Assembly: GCF_019578655.1 (NCBI RefSeq)
Contig: NC_063258.1
Span: 29,950,802 to 30,014,801, forward strand
Source: Ricinus communis
Taxonomy: Eukaryota > Streptophyta > Magnoliopsida > Malpighiales > Euphorbiaceae
DNA: 64,000 nucleotides
Direction of reading: 5' to 3'
In this document: positions 1 through 13,400 of the stretch, piece after piece
How positions within the stretch are numbered: position 1 is the first letter of the stretch
Layout: each line of letters starts with the position of its first letter
The notes under the pieces: model-generated
Database searches by the model: none
The model's input: only the letters and a program-made list of their open reading frames with translations
What the model was told of the DNA's origin: nothing
Made by a program: the position numbers and the translations under genes

Positions 1-408
1 AAAAACTCCTTCAGTAAGCATTTGTCATAGTGGGATGACTTATCTTTGTAGCATACAACTGGACATTTCTGTTTACTCATCTTTGATGACATTTCGAAAG
101 AAACAATCTTCTACGATGGGCAAATTCTTAGAGGTCTTAATCTCTTAGTCAAGCCAATATTTATAGTTTTCAACCAGAGGCAATTTCATGAACCACAAAT
201 GCAAAACAGACCACAACTGCACCAGCAATGATACTGAGAAGGATAAGACTACTATGACACGAGGTTCATCAGACACAAGTCATGTCCTTCCCCAAAAGGT
301 AACATACTCATTCTAAGCCAATACAAAAAATAATGATGGCAAATATTGAAGATTGCACAGTTAAATTTTGAAAATAAGAAAAATGTATTATGGTGAAGAA
401 GCATATAC
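1..408 (-). other. Intron 3 of the PP2C gene, running off the window edge
   Basis: The donor GTATATGC follows the codon start at 409. No continuation of the PP2C catalytic domain is readable on the minus strand in these 408 bases, so they are read as intron sequence. The missing terminal exon must lie at lower coordinates. Inference from frame and family length. Confidence 0.7.
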
Positions 409-1940
409 CAATAGACCTTGACATTGCAAGGACGCCAAAGACACGATGCCCATTCCATGGGATAACCTTTCCTCCAGCTGCTTCTATCCTTGCATATTCA
501 TCTTCTCGGTTTGGCTGAAATAATACAAACACAATGAAATAAGCAACAATTGGCTTCCCCAGTTAATTGTCAACGGAAAGAAGGAAGCTTATAGCTTTGA
601 GAGGCACTTACTTTATGATCCACTGAGAGTGCCATGGGTTCTTTTCCCCGATATAGAACTGCTCGAGAGTCTCCACAATTTGCAACTATTATGTGGGACG
701 AACAAATAATGGCAACAACAGCAGTTGAACCAACCGTTTCGGGAGCAACTGGTTCAGCACTTTCCTTTCCTCCAACTTCAGCATCTACCTTAATAAAACA
801 ATTTGTGAACGTCTTTTTCCACTGCTCCTGGCAACTATTAACCACCCTTCCGTTGCCCAGGCCATTTTTAACAAATTCTATCTCCTCAGCCAGAGCAGAA
901 TGCATACGGTTGCTACAATAATTAGCAACCTGAGCAAACCACAACCCCATGAAAGACATTAACTTACAGAAGCCGTAAAAAGGGATGATTTCTTTGTAAG
1001 AAAAAAAGAGGAAAAGAAAAGTAAATCTAAAAGGAAATGTTACCTGCGAGCCTCCATGACCATCGTACACTGCGAAAAAATGTGCACTCTGCTGAGTTAT
1101 ATACTTGCCCACGCCATCAAGCACCCGGTCACCAATTAGCATTTGAATAGGAATTTTCAGAAAATGAGGCACAGTTGCAAATGCATCTTCCATCTCTGGT
1201 CTCCTTCCACATATAGAGGTAAATCCCCAGAGAGGCACACAATCCACCTCAAAAACACTGCGTGGAACTGTTCCACTCGCCCCTTTTTCCAGAGCCAACT
1301 GAAGTACAACAGTAGATGTCTTCGGGTTGGACCCATCTCCGATCTCTTCTTCAAGGCTCACAGCTACAGCGACAGAATCACTAACAACCTTTGCCTCAAC
1401 ATTGGACTCCACCGAATCCACGGCATTAGCAATAATATCAACATTGCAAATGCTCTTCTCAACATCCAAATAACCTGGAGGTCGTATCTCAGAGGTGGCG
1501 TCAAAACCCAGGAAATCCTCGCCGCATAAGCTGCTTGTCTCACTAGCCACTGAGAGAGAGCACGAGCTATCGAAAATTGGATCACCCTCCAGCGAGAAGG
1601 AATCCTCTTCATCGCTTTCTTGGTTTATGACATCATGATTAACTACCCAATTGCTTTTATTTTCAGAAACCATATCCAACAAAGGGGCTCCTCCTTCCCC
1701 CTTGTCCTCTTTTGGAACTGCAACTGTAGTATCACTAACTTCATCACCTAAATCACTACAATTACAATCCTTATCCCCAGCAGTAGAAATCTTAGTTACA
1801 GAATCAGATAATAAGCCAGCTGCAGTGTCTGCCATGAACTTAAGTCTTGTGATTTCCAAATGGGTATCTATGGTTGGGTTTTCACAGATTGAATTACCTA
1901 CTCTAAATGGCACTGCAACCGTCAAAAAAATCTCCTCCAT
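409..1940 (-). CDS. HAB1: Clade A protein phosphatase 2C, HAB1-like (3' end beyond window)
   Basis: Ser/Thr phosphatase expected to dephosphorylate SnRK2 kinases and to be inhibited by ABA-bound PYR/PYL receptors. Coding exons on the minus strand are 1940-1044 (299 codons), 929-612 (106 codons) and 514-409 (35 codons plus one base); all have GT-AG borders and fit in frame. Visible PP2C marks are MEDA (residues 250-253), DGHGG (293-297, metal-binding Asp), [19 protein letters not shown], and [17 protein letters not shown], whose Trp (about 425) matches the HAB1 tryptophan that locks into the receptor gate. The long acidic N-terminal half with little homology is typical of HAB1/HAB2. The ATG at 1940 gives MEEIF, like HAB1; the TTG just before it is not needed. 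About 440 of roughly 540 expected residues are present. The last exon, expected to start DRYLKPYV, is not in 1-408, so it lies outside the window. Confidence 0.93.
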
Positions 1941-2632
1941 CAAAATCCCTATCTAGGCAGTACAAAAAGTTACCCTCCAACCCTTCTAAAACCTTACAAC
2001 CTGCCATTATACAACTAAGTTATCAACAACTCTTGTCAAGAATGATTTTGGAATGTGAATGGTGGGTGTTAGAAGACCATTTTCCATACCTTTATCAAAC
2101 TTTTCTTTTTTTTTTTTATGAAAAGATGAAACAGTACAGCTAAATCAAAAAGTAAATTTAGGAGATGCAAGATATGGGTGAGCTAAAAGGTGGTGAACAG
2201 GAAATGGATAGGCAGATCTGGTCAACAAGAATAGACCTAAGCTTCCATTTTTTGGAAATTACAACCCTGCTAGACCTGATTATTTAGGCTTTATCAGCTT
2301 CTCTTCTTCTTCTCTGGAATCTTCTCCATCTACTTCCATCAACTAACTGTGACAGAGAAACAGCCAAGAAAGTAAATTTAAATCCACAAAAAAGAAAAAT
2401 AGAACCTATAAATTTAAAAATTATATTAAAAAACCAAATTTTTTTAACGAACCCATTATCTTGAAGCACAAGAAAGAGAAACAAAAAGGAGTCATGAAAA
2501 GAACCCAGGAAAAAGATGAAGTCCCAAGAATCACAAGAAAACCCTAAAGAGAAAGGCACTCATTTTCACATGTTCTACTAGAGTTTTCCTGGATCAGAGG
2601 CAACAAATCTTAGCCTCTACTAGTAAAAGATT

Positions 2633-2634
<2 letters not shown>

Positions 2635-2665
<31 letters not shown>
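2635..2665. repeat. (CT)n microsatellite
   Basis: About 15 uninterrupted CT units upstream of the PP2C start codon; on the gene strand it reads (AG)n. It is a likely length-polymorphic marker and may sit in the transcribed leader. Confidence 0.9.
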
Positions 2666-2670
<5 letters not shown>

Positions 2671-3026
2671 CTAATAATTGCAGCAATTAATCTGCAAAGA
2701 AAAAGAAAAGAAGCCAAAAAGTAAAAGAAAAAAGCAGTCACTGGCAAGGAGTAATATTGTCGACTATCAAAATCCTCCCTTTTTTGTTTTCTTTCTCTTA
2801 TTAAAAGAAAGCAACTTTCTTTCTAAATAGCCAGACAAAGATGATTAAAACAATCGAGAAACAAGATTTTGAAGGGTCTGCTTTTGCTTGCTTACCATCT
2901 GAAAGCTATAAACAGCTTAAAGAAAGTATAATCAGTGAAAAAAAAAAAGGAAGAAAAAGGAACTTTTATTGGTTCTTTATTAATCTTTTTGTACCTATTT
3001 AATCATATCTGGGCATTTAAGACTTG

Positions 3027-3126
3027 AAAAGAAGAAAGAACAAGAAAGGGAGTGGACAAGAAAAGAAAAAGAAAAAAAATAAGAAGAAGAAAAAGAAACC
3101 AAGAAAGAAAGAAACAAAAGAAAACA
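3027..3126. repeat. 100-bp almost pure purine tract
   Basis: The plus strand is nearly all A and G (GAAAGAA and AAGAAGA mixtures) for about 100 bases, giving a polypyrimidine tract on the strand of the PP2C gene. The open frames across it (3003-3245 and 3052-3240) are low-complexity artefacts. Confidence 0.8.
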
Positions 3127-3250
3127 ATGTTAAAGTGGGTGCGAGTGAGTGAGAGAAAGAGAAATGGACAGGTGTCAATTTCAGAAGAGCATGTTAGAGC
3201 ATCTCCACCCATCCCAAGCTCCTTCCTTTTCCTCTTATAATCCATTGTTC

Positions 3251-5392
3251 ATTTGTTCTTTATATAATTACCATTATTATTGTCATTTTCCTTTTTCACC
3301 TCATGCTCTAAAGAATTTCTTACATTATTTTCTTTTTCTAATTTTCAGTTTCAGGCTTAAACTATATTAAAATTCAATATCTTTAATTAATTTTGAACAT
3401 GAATGTAAATTTCAGTTTTATCATTTAAAAAAATTAAATTAACAGTCAACCCTAATTAAAAGGTCAAGAATATTACAAGTCTGAGTAGCAATTCAGCAAT
3501 TAGAAATGGTATTCTCCAGAGTTGAAAAAGTTACCCAATTTGCTACTCCATTGCAAGACCTCCTAATATATTGGAACTGGAACCTACAAAAAGATAGGAA
3601 AGCAGACTGGTACAAACACAAGCAACAGTGAACCCAAATTCCCAAAAAACAGTGCTCAACTTTCCTAAGGGAGTTCAGTTAACATGATAAATTATCATAG
3701 TCAACAAATTATCTTTCAATATTCAAAGACACAGCAAAAGAAATAGCATCCAATCCATAATAGTCATTACTTCAACAACCAAAGGCGAAGAACATCTAAT
3801 TCTCTTAGAGCCCCCATCAACTATCAGAATTTCTGCAAATAAAACCAATACCAGCTTGGCTTTTTCACTTTGCAAAAAGCAGCATTACGGTTAATTTTCA
3901 AGAAACCAACATTGTGGTGGATCCATCATCCATCTTAGGAGAGGAAGAAGTCCTTTTAGGAAATCCCTGGTTTAATTTCCTTCGCTTAAATATACAGTTA
4001 AGTTTCATAAATTAACACTTGAGAATTAATTCAATTCTCAAGAGATTTACTTTTGAGAATTTTATTTCTTATTAGGCGGAATGTTATTTTTATAGTGAAT
4101 GTTTATACAGTTCACAACCTTTAAACTTCAAATGAATTAATAATATATAATAAGATATGGAAGTAGGAAAAAAATATTAAATAAGCAAAATGGTTCATAT
4201 TATTTTTCTAACTCTTCTTCGTTCCTAAAAGAATCAGAATAACCCACAACCTTTTCCTTTCTCACTTCCATTTAAGCCACTGGAAAGAATGATATTGTCA
4301 AAATACTGGGAATTCCTTTAAGGAAAGAAAAAGAAAAAGAAAAGCAGCATCCATGGTCGAGATTGATTCTTCGAGCTAAGTGAGCATACATCATTACATT
4401 TTCATCAAATGATGCAACGAAAAGAGATAGATGATAAAGTTTATTCACGAAAAATGTTAGTAATGATTCTTAATTTTAGATTGCCATTACAAAGCAATTC
4501 TGCGATAATTGACTGCATGCTTGAGCAATTTGTGTGATAAAAACATAATAATTATCTTTTCTTTCAAAGAGAAGAGAATAATGGATATCAATACATTGAA
4601 AGCTTTGAAAATATTAGACTTAAGATTAAATATATATATATATAGGTCGGCTAGAGCTTCACATACATTATAAAACAAAAGAAAAAGTTAAGTCCTGAAA
4701 AAATAAAATGTTATGTTTGGGAAAGAAATATCAAACTTACGTTTGGCTATGATATATATTTAATACAATGTAATTATGTTTTTTTTTATTTCAACTTATT
4801 TGCAATAAAAATATTATAAATATAATAAATCTTAAAATATTTATAATGGCTGAAATCTGATAATACGTGAGTCACCGAAGGCCATCAAATTATGGTAATG
4901 AATAGCTAAAATTAAAAATAATTAATTATATTGTATTTAATTATATCACATCAAGAAATTGTAAATTAATAAAAATATGCTATGATAGTCTAAACTTAAG
5001 AAAATTAATTATTTATCCGTGTGTTGTATTACAATTATTATTATTTTGATTCTAAGACTATTTATAGATATAATTTAATAATTTTTTAATATTTAATATT
5101 AATTTATAATATTTTAAAAATAATAGCAAACTAACTATAAAATGTCTTTAATTTTCTTTAAAATATTATTAGTGAAATAATATAAAATTTATTTTTAGAA
5201 TATTTATTTATTGATTTTAATATTATATAAATTGTCAATATAATTAATATTATTATTTCTTAGCAATAGAAATTATTATATAATTAAAAATTAATTTCTT
5301 AGTGAATATAATATTTAAAAATATTAATTTCTATAATTAGAATCATTATCTAATTAAAAATAAATTTATTAATTAATATAATATTACAATAT
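3251..5392. other. AT-rich intergenic DNA, no gene seen
   Basis: I see no coding exon, RNA gene or clear element. From about 4740 it becomes extremely AT-rich with short TTAATATT-type words up to the LTR-like sequence that starts near 5393. The only open frame of note (4487-4678, minus) has no family resemblance. Confidence 0.6.
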
Positions 5393-5487
5393 TACCACGA
5401 CTCGATCCGTGGCCCATGACCGGCGCTAGGGAATGGGTAAGGCCAGCGAACCCCGTAGCAAACCTAACTAATCAATAACTCAAATAA

Positions 5488-5522
<35 letters not shown>
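5488..5522. repeat. (CA)n(TA)n compound microsatellite
   Basis: Roughly eight CA units run straight into ten TA units, just inside the 5' part of LTR copy 1. Confidence 0.9.
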
Positions 5523-5523
<1 letters not shown>

Positions 5524-6406
5524 TACTTGTATATGCTAACAACTCATTCACATAATTCCAACACAATTAATTAAATCCATCAACAAAATTACTTGATAAT
5601 TTCCATAATTTCAATAGGTCAAAAAGAAATGTTAATATTTTAGAACCACTACTGTAGAGGTTTTAGATTTTTAAATAATTTGAAATATAAGAGATAAAAT
5701 TTAATTATAATAAGCCCGAAAAGGAAGAAAGTCGAGCTGTCTAAAAAAAATCGACGCAAAATCGAACTGTCACCTAAAAAATTAAAATTGAGATTGTCAG
5801 TTGCGAGAGTGAATTAAAATCATATATTATGAATTTAAACAGTCATAAATATAAAATAATTATTTAATAGTATAGAATATCATAAAATAACAAATGTGTG
5901 TCATGTCAAAATTTAAGAAAAAGAAATGTAATTTTTAACACGTACAGAATGAATACTTCAGCAAAATCCTAAATCTCCAATTCTACTAGCCTTTTGGCTC
6001 TCTTATTCCAATAAAACTGACGCCTAAAGAGCAAAGCTCGACCAGGGTCCTTAAGTCTAGTCTGGTCACTTAAATACCAATACATCCGGCGCTAGAGAGC
6101 AACGCTCAACTAGAGGCTTTTCTCCGACAATTCAAACTTCCATAGGCCCAGAGAATTATGCTTAATTAGGGCACATCACCGAATATTCTTCTATTACCTG
6201 ACTCTGATTTTCACCGGTGCGCATGCGGTCTTGATGTAGCCCATCAGGTAGCATGTTTTACCGTTGTCTCATCTTGAGCTGCAAAACGTTACCATCAATA
6301 ATATTATATGCAATATGATACTCAAACGATTACGATAGTTATAACGGTATAGTGAAATAATGCAATGTTTTTATAAAACTAACAATAAATGAACAACAAC
6401 AATGAA

Positions 6407-6407
<1 letters not shown>

Positions 6408-6446
<39 letters not shown>
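6408..6446. repeat. (AAT)n microsatellite
   Basis: About 12 consecutive AAT/ATA units inside LTR copy 1. Confidence 0.9.
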
Positions 6447-6454
<8 letters not shown>

Positions 6455-7653
6455 ACTAAAATAACCATAATAATCATTCATCTAAGAGTTTTATTTAAAT
6501 GCAGACAGGACATATAGGATAGAATATATGATTCTAACTCACAGTTCTGCTGAGTTCCGCTGTTTGCTTCTATGCCTTGGGTAGAGCTGGCTGGATTGAC
6601 GAATTATCTATTCAGGAAAATAATTAAATTAATAAAATATTCATAATTTTTTCTAGGCCTAGACTCCTAAATTGGACTACCTAAGAAATTCCAACTCATC
6701 CCGACTCGAAATTCTACTGAAAATTTGGCAGAACCTCCCCTCAAATATGGATGTTTACCCCTCGTATAACGGGTCCAAAACTTGCTAAAGATACTTCAAA
6801 TATTCAACGATTATTTAACAAGAGTCAAGCCATTGAAACTGCATTATTTTTTCCAGACTCAGCAATGCAATTCAAACCACAAAATTATTTATCTGCCCAA
6901 AATAAACATTTAATTCACAACCAATTCACATGCAATTTATTAGTATTTAAATTAATTATACATAACCACATTTATCACAAACAGAACCATAATTAATCAT
7001 ACTAATTAATTTATAATATTTATAATTAAGTTATTAATTAATTAAATATAATTAAATTAAATTATTTATAATTGAAAATTAATGGTAATAATATTTCGTA
7101 AAATTCTTAAATAATTTCTAAGGTTCAAAATAAATTATACTGAGATGAAAATCTGAAATTCTGCACATCCGAAAAATACCGAAGTCGGAATGCCGATACC
7201 TCCAACAGTGTCGGATTTCGAATCTGGAGACACCTACGCGAAGCTCAAGCTGTAGGGGGTCTGAATATGCAATTGCTTCTGCGAGAAACTTGCCAGAAGT
7301 CACTGGATCGAGGCCGGAAAGTTTTGGCTTCAACGAGACTCACACACTACTACTAGTGGGGGAAAAACGGCAGGGAAACTTGACTTAGGGATTTTTTACA
7401 ATGGGAAGCACGAATCCGATGTCGGATTTGCAGGAAAAAGGCAGCAAGAGGCTGCACTTGTAGCGACATAGGGGAGGAGCAACTCTCTCCCCTAGCTCGA
7501 CGTCAACGGCAAGAAAGGAAGAGGGAGAAGGTGATACCGACAACAGGATAGGGAAGGAGAAAATTAGCGGTGACTTGTAGGAGGTACAGGCGACGGAAAT
7601 GGGGGTAAGGAGGACGAGGAAGGAGTGGTGTCGAGAGAGAAGAAGAAAAAAGG

Positions 7654-10443
7654 TGTCATGACCGATCTGTGGGCCCGTGACCAGCATTAGGGAATTAGTA
7701 GGCGTAAGGCCACCGAATCCTGTAGTAAGCCTGCCACTTACTGACTTAAATAAATATCATCTAATATTTTTGATGCCACAATTTATCTTAACCGTTTAAT
7801 TTTTACATATTTAATTTTGTCTGCCAAAAGAATTAGGCGAGACCCGAAACTACATAAAATTATAACTGATAAGTCTACTATTTCTACTGCGGAGAATCTA
7901 AACTTTTACAAGTCAGCATACCAAATCAAACGCATCACCTGATAATAAAGGAGTCGGGTTACTTGATAAGAGTCACGGAAAGAGTAACAAACACAGATCT
8001 GAAAAACAGTAAAATTGAGACTGTCAGTCTCGAGAGTGAGTTAAAATCATATATCCCAAAAATAATTTCAAACTTTTCAATAACACATTTATTTATTTGG
8101 AAATAAATATTATGTCATGCAACAATATTCGTCATGTCATGCTTAAATAAATAAATAAAATAAAAATGTAACCTTCACATACAATGGGACGAGGTACCTC
8201 AGCAGAACCCTACTCTCAACACTAACATCTCGACTAATCTCAACACTAACATCTCGACTTTCTCATTCTAACGGAACTGGCGCCCAGAGAGTGAAACTTG
8301 ACCAGGGTCCTTGACTCCAGTCTGGTCACTTAGGTTCCAAATAAGCCAGTGCCCAGAGAGCAATGCTCGACTAGGGGACCTTTACTCCGACAAACACACT
8401 CTACTAAGCCTAGAGAGCGATGCTCAACCAGGACAAGTCCTAAACTTTCCTTTTTAAATTTACCATTTTATCCTTTTTCTATCACTCTCGAATTTATACC
8501 AGTGCACTCATCAAAAATAATATATTCTACTGCCGTCCCATCCTGAGTCAACACAAAATCAATGAAAATCGTAATGCGAGAATGAAACATGTATAAACAT
8601 TACATAACTAAATAGTCAAAACATTAATCATTTAATCAGAAATATCATGTAAAATATTAGCATGACGCACGTAAGCAGATATATGACTTTAACTCACAGC
8701 TTTGATGACCTCCTAGCTCTGCTTTGATGTCTCAGATGGAGCGAGCCGAACTGACGGATTTATCTAATCACGAGAAACAATTTATCAATAACGCTGAAAC
8801 AGTTGACAATTAACCCTAGGTCTAGATCCTTATGATTAACTGTCTAAAAGTCTCGACTCGGATAAATTCTATCAAAAAATCGGTAGAACCTCCCCTACAA
8901 TACAGACATTTATCCCCCATAAAACGGGTCCAGGACCTCCCAGAAAACACTTTGAATAATCAATAATTCATTTTAACGGAAGTCGGGTCCCCAAGACTTC
9001 ACTAATTTCCCGACTCTGCCACACATCATAAAACACAACCTAAGACAGGCAACCCGACAAACAAATATTTTAACACACAATATTTTCTAATGGTCAACAC
9101 AATTCAATAAGCATATAATTTACCAAAGAATTCTAAAGTTAACGGGTCAGAGAAAATTATCGAGACGCTTGATCGCTCGATCGACTCACCTCCAGCCGTC
9201 GGAATCTGATCGACGATCCGAACACACCAACGGACTTGAAACGACGTGTTGATGATGATCTCCGCTTTCGATCTTTTAATTCGAACCCCGATCGTCCGAA
9301 GAGATATACGGACGATCTCGGCCGTCGATTTGCAAATGGGGTTCGATCGCCACAAAACCGGTGCCATTGCGAAGCTTGAGCTAAGGGGAGTCCGGATATG
9401 TCCTCCGATCATCCAAAGCTCGCCAGAGCTCGCCGAAAAGGCTCGAAAACGTGGCTACCACCCACTTTCTCTCTCCACCACGAACTTCCATCTCCGGCCA
9501 CCATTCGCGTCGCCGCTGCCGCTAAAAGGAAGCTCTCGCCGAGGGGAGTCGATCGCTGCCAAAACGCACTCACGCGGTAAGGAAGTTTCGGTACCGCCTC
9601 CTCGCCCGTCTTTGTCATGCCACTTGCCGATGCCAGAGCGTCATGATGTGACCATGATCGCTCTCCTCTTCCTCCTTCTTCTTCTTCCTTTCCTTCCTTC
9701 TTTCTTTTCCTCTCCATATCGGCTTTTGGTACATATAGTTTTCTTCCTTACCATTTGGTCCCTCAACTTTTTTAATTACAACAATTTCGTCCTGCAGAAA
9801 TTTCAATTTACCCCTAAACTTTTATTTAGCTTTTCAATTAAACCCCTAACTATTTAATTCGGCCAAATTATAATACACAATTACATATTTCCCTTGCTTT
9901 AAAATGTAAAATTATCAAAAAGCCCTTGCTGACATATTTAATTACAAAAATACCAAACATATAAATTTCCATTAAAATCCCATAATAATAAAATTATACT
10001 TTTAATCTTCATCCCAAAATAAATTTCCAATTTAGTCCTAACACACAATTAATTTAATTAATCAATTTGCTAACTATTTTTCAACTTAAAATTTAATACC
10101 ACTAGCTAATTAAAATACCAATTTCCCCAAAAATTCTTTTATAAAAACATCCTTTACAAATTCTTCCATAATTTTCCAATATATAATTTTATTTATATAT
10201 ATATGCATTTGGGAGAAAATTTCGAATAACAAAAAATATAGTTTATTTCTCAACGAATTTACTTAATTAATTCGTTAAATATCAAACTAATAGGATATAG
10301 AAAATAACTCATTTATTTGTCTAATATAAAAATTCAAAATTCTATTTAAATCATTTCAATTTAAACCAAGTAAAATAAAGTAAAATTTATTTAAATAAAA
10401 ACTCATTTATTAATTATTATTAATGGAAAATTCTGGGTATTAC
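7654..10443. mobile_element. Long solo LTR, copy 2, with target-site duplication
   Basis: The element opens with TGTCATGACC and closes with GGGTATTAC(A). The ends are imperfect inverted repeats, as in long plant gypsy LTRs of the Tekay/Del chromovirus type (family placement is inference from end sequence and length). AAAGG directly precedes it (7649-7653) and directly follows it (10444-10448), a 5-bp target-site duplication; the terminal A is shared, so the exact end is 10443 or 10444. Length is about 2.79 kb. No primer-binding site, gag or pol flanks it, which fits a solo LTR. Open frames inside (9246-9857 plus, 9409-9717 minus, 7385-7687 minus) show no protein-family features. Confidence 0.75.
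8214..8259. repeat. Short tandem duplication, period 25 bp
   Basis: The word CTCAACACTAACATCTCGACT occurs twice with a four-base spacer inside LTR copy 2 and appears only once per unit elsewhere in the family. It is a recent local duplication. Confidence 0.7.
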
Positions 10444-10448
10444 AAAGG

Positions 10449-13400
10449 ATATGGGGCTTGAGTGTAATTTTTTTTAAAGGATAAAAATGGAAAATGCATA
10501 TAAGTCCCCTTTAAATAAATTGCTACAGTAATACTCATGCCTATGTTATTTTTATTTTATTTATTTGTACACCCATAATTCTTATTCTAATAAATTAATT
10601 CTAGTTGGACTCATAATAATAATGATGATGATTATATATATATATATATATATATATTTAATTCTACAAAACCAATAATACATAAAGGGAAAGACTGTCT
10701 TTGCAACGAAGATGATGGAGGAAATAGTAAAAGTGACGAGAACCCCAACATTTATTTGTAAATCATTAACAACACTCAGTCAGAATTTCGTAGGAAGGAA
10801 AAACAAATAGAAAAAAAAGGATCAATTGCACTGCCATTCTGAGAATTCACATATATCAGTACAAGTCCAAGACTTCAGTCTCTGCGTAAAAAGATTGAAG
10901 ACTTTTTTTTTTTTTTTTTAACTATAAATCTGATATATGTGTATGAATTATGCCACTCTGACAAACAAAGAAAATGAAGCTCCTAAATAAATTAACAATT
11001 TGCTGCCTCATACTTCCTTAATTGCAAAGAAAATGCAAATATCCTTATCTCAGTTTGGTGTACCTTGCCATCTCGCACATTCAAGGGACAAGCAAGCTTA
11101 CAATATTAAAAGTTAAATAAATAAAAGGCAAAGTGAATGAGAGAGCCATTGATCAAAGCTTTCGTCAGCTTTTAGTATATATGATTTTTCTTTTAGCTCG
11201 AGATTGTTCTACAGGTTATGTTGTTTTTCTGCATCAGATTGATTTTGCCTTTTTTTTTTCTGGAAATTGCTGATACTCTACCTGTCTCCTGCATTATGTG
11301 TATGCTATTGCAATAAGAAATGTTGCTGTCGCTCAACTACTTGTCTTCAACTTCAGTTTTAATTGCTACACTGCCTTGAAGCTAACACGTAAAACCAACA
11401 TATTGGTATTAAATTTATAATTCTCTCTTTTTTCTGAAAGGATAAATTATATCATTCTTAGAGATATAATTGCATTTTATTCTTAAAACATAGATAAATA
11501 AATAATGGACATGATTGGTATTGTGTTAAGACACTTGTAGTTTAGTTTTCTTATAATTTTCAAGACATATTGCAGTCAAATTTATACCTACTTTTTAGAA
11601 AGACTAAAACAAATTTGTAGATGTAATTTTTATTTTTAACCTTGGATTTGGTAATTGATTATGACAGCAAGGTCAAATTCATACCCCATCCCAGATTTAA
11701 CTTAAGCCATGACAGTTAGACAAGATACATACGCTTCAACTTAGGGGTAAAAAGAAAAAATATGATGTGGATAATTCTGCTTCATTTCTTTTTGTTTTAG
11801 TGGGAAAACAAAATTCATTCTTTTAAAAAAGAAAATTGGAGAAAAGCATTAAATTTGTGACATATTTTAGTCTAATAATCATAATCACCTGATTGGGCAT
11901 TTTAGGGAAGGGCCCAAGGGGCTGAACGAACCCATTTCCTCGCATAAAAATATTGGGTATCTGAAAGTTTTATTGATTGTTTTACATGCATACAGAAGAA
12001 GGGGATTGCATAGTGATATAGGATGGATACCCATGTCTCAAGAAATTTAACCCAGATAGAGGCAACAAAAATTATAATTTTTTTAATAATGTTTTTTTTT
12101 TTTTTTTGCTTATTTCGTTTTTAATAAGTCATTACGTTTTCCCTCAAAAGAAAAAAGAAAAAGAGAAAGCCATTACATCTTTTTATTTCGTTATTTTGGT
12201 ACATCAGAAATAAGGCACTCCCAGGATGGATAACACAGAGAGTAGACCGCTGAATTTGGGAAAATGATGTATACAGATTACCTTAATAATTATTTTTATT
12301 ATATAACCGATGGAACCTATTTTTCCTAAGATTTTCATGTCACTTTTCGATGAAGCCACATGACATAAGAAATCAATCAAAATAAGGCAAGTCACTCATT
12401 ATATCATCCAATCACACTATTCCTATATTATATTTAATGCATTAGTAACAACCTATAATTAAATAAATATGAATTATATATATAATTTTTTTTTAATTTA
12501 TGTTTAATAATATATTTAAGATAAATTAAAGAAGGTAAAATACTATATTACACTTGCAAATTTGTTTGGTCAAAATAATTCGGTTGAAGTAATTTGATTT
12601 TTTAAAGAAATAGTAGATAGTAAAGAATTGAAAGAAAAATTTATTATTATAAAAAATTACATCTATATCATAATTAAAATATAATCTCAGATAGCAAATT
12701 TAATCAGTACTATATGAATCTAATTAATAAATGACTTGCATGAAATAGATCAAATTGTTTACCTCCCTATTACTATTAGTTTAAATCAAATCTAATCCAA
12801 TAAACTCATTATTCTCTATAAGTCCATGTATTTTGAAAAAATTAAACCAATTTTACTTGACATGTTACAACATTATTTTAAAAATTTTGACAAACCTGAA
12901 TAACTATTATTCGAAATTGAGATCTAACTTCAACTATATGAGACCCTTCTTATATATTCCCAAGGTTTCTAATCAATTAACCAACTAGTAAGATAAGAAA
13001 GTTCTAGAGACCAGGAACAGAATAACCTGAAAGAGGACAGAACATTTTGACCACATCAGCAAATACAAACTGCAAAAGAAATAAAATGACACAAAGCAAG
13101 ATACATGCATCAGTACCAAAACCTTGAGCAACAACTCATTATTATTTCTCAGATATTTTCTTCACAGCTAATATTCACTTTGCCCGCAAAAGGATACACA
13201 CAAAACCAATATTGAGGAATAATTCATTAAAGCAGCTATTGAGTTTCTTAGCAGTTTGTTTTCCATTAAAATTTGACCAGAAACTGCCGCTAGAGAAGGC
13301 ATGTTTTACCACAGCCAACCTGGGCAGCCAGGGCATAAGTTTCAAATATCTGCTCTAATTCTAATACACAAGCTTTTTCCAGCTATAAATCTTACACCTA

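Larger units (their letters stand above)
1941..3250 (-). promoter_or_regulatory. 5' leader and promoter region of the PP2C gene
   Basis: No coding sequence is supported here. On the minus strand it is strongly pyrimidine-rich near 3027-3126 and carries a (GA/CT)n run at 2635-2665, a composition common in plant leaders and core promoters. A leader intron ending near 1955 (minus-strand TAG before ATAGGGATTTTG) is possible because HAB-type genes often have one, but I cannot place the donor. The transcription start was not determined. Confidence 0.35.
5393..7653. mobile_element. Long LTR copy 1 (gypsy-type, older, interrupted)
   Basis: This copy starts near 5393 with CACGACTCGATCCGTGG, matching the start of copy 2 (7654). 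It shares an ordered series of blocks with copy 2: the CGACCAGGGTCCTTAAGTC block (6040-6055 versus about 8299-8315), the GCAACGCTCAACTAGAGG block, and the GAAGCTCAAGCTGTAGGGG block near 7240 versus about 9372. It is more diverged than copies 2 and 3 are from each other. It stops exactly where copy 2 begins, so it seems to have been split by that insertion; 10449 onward may be its remnant. No gag or pol reading frame is present. Solo-LTR origin is inference. Confidence 0.7.

Noticed and set aside
1941..1943. TTG as the PP2C start
   Set aside because: The ATG at 1940 follows at once and matches the HAB1 N-terminus; a TTG start is not expected in a plant nuclear gene.
3003..3245. Hydrophobic frames over the purine/pyrimidine tract
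   Set aside because: Phe/Leu and Lys/Arg runs come from the low-complexity tract.
9246..9857. 203-codon open frame on the plus strand
   Set aside because: It lies wholly in LTR copy 2, has no domain character, and the homologous region of copy 3 does not keep it.
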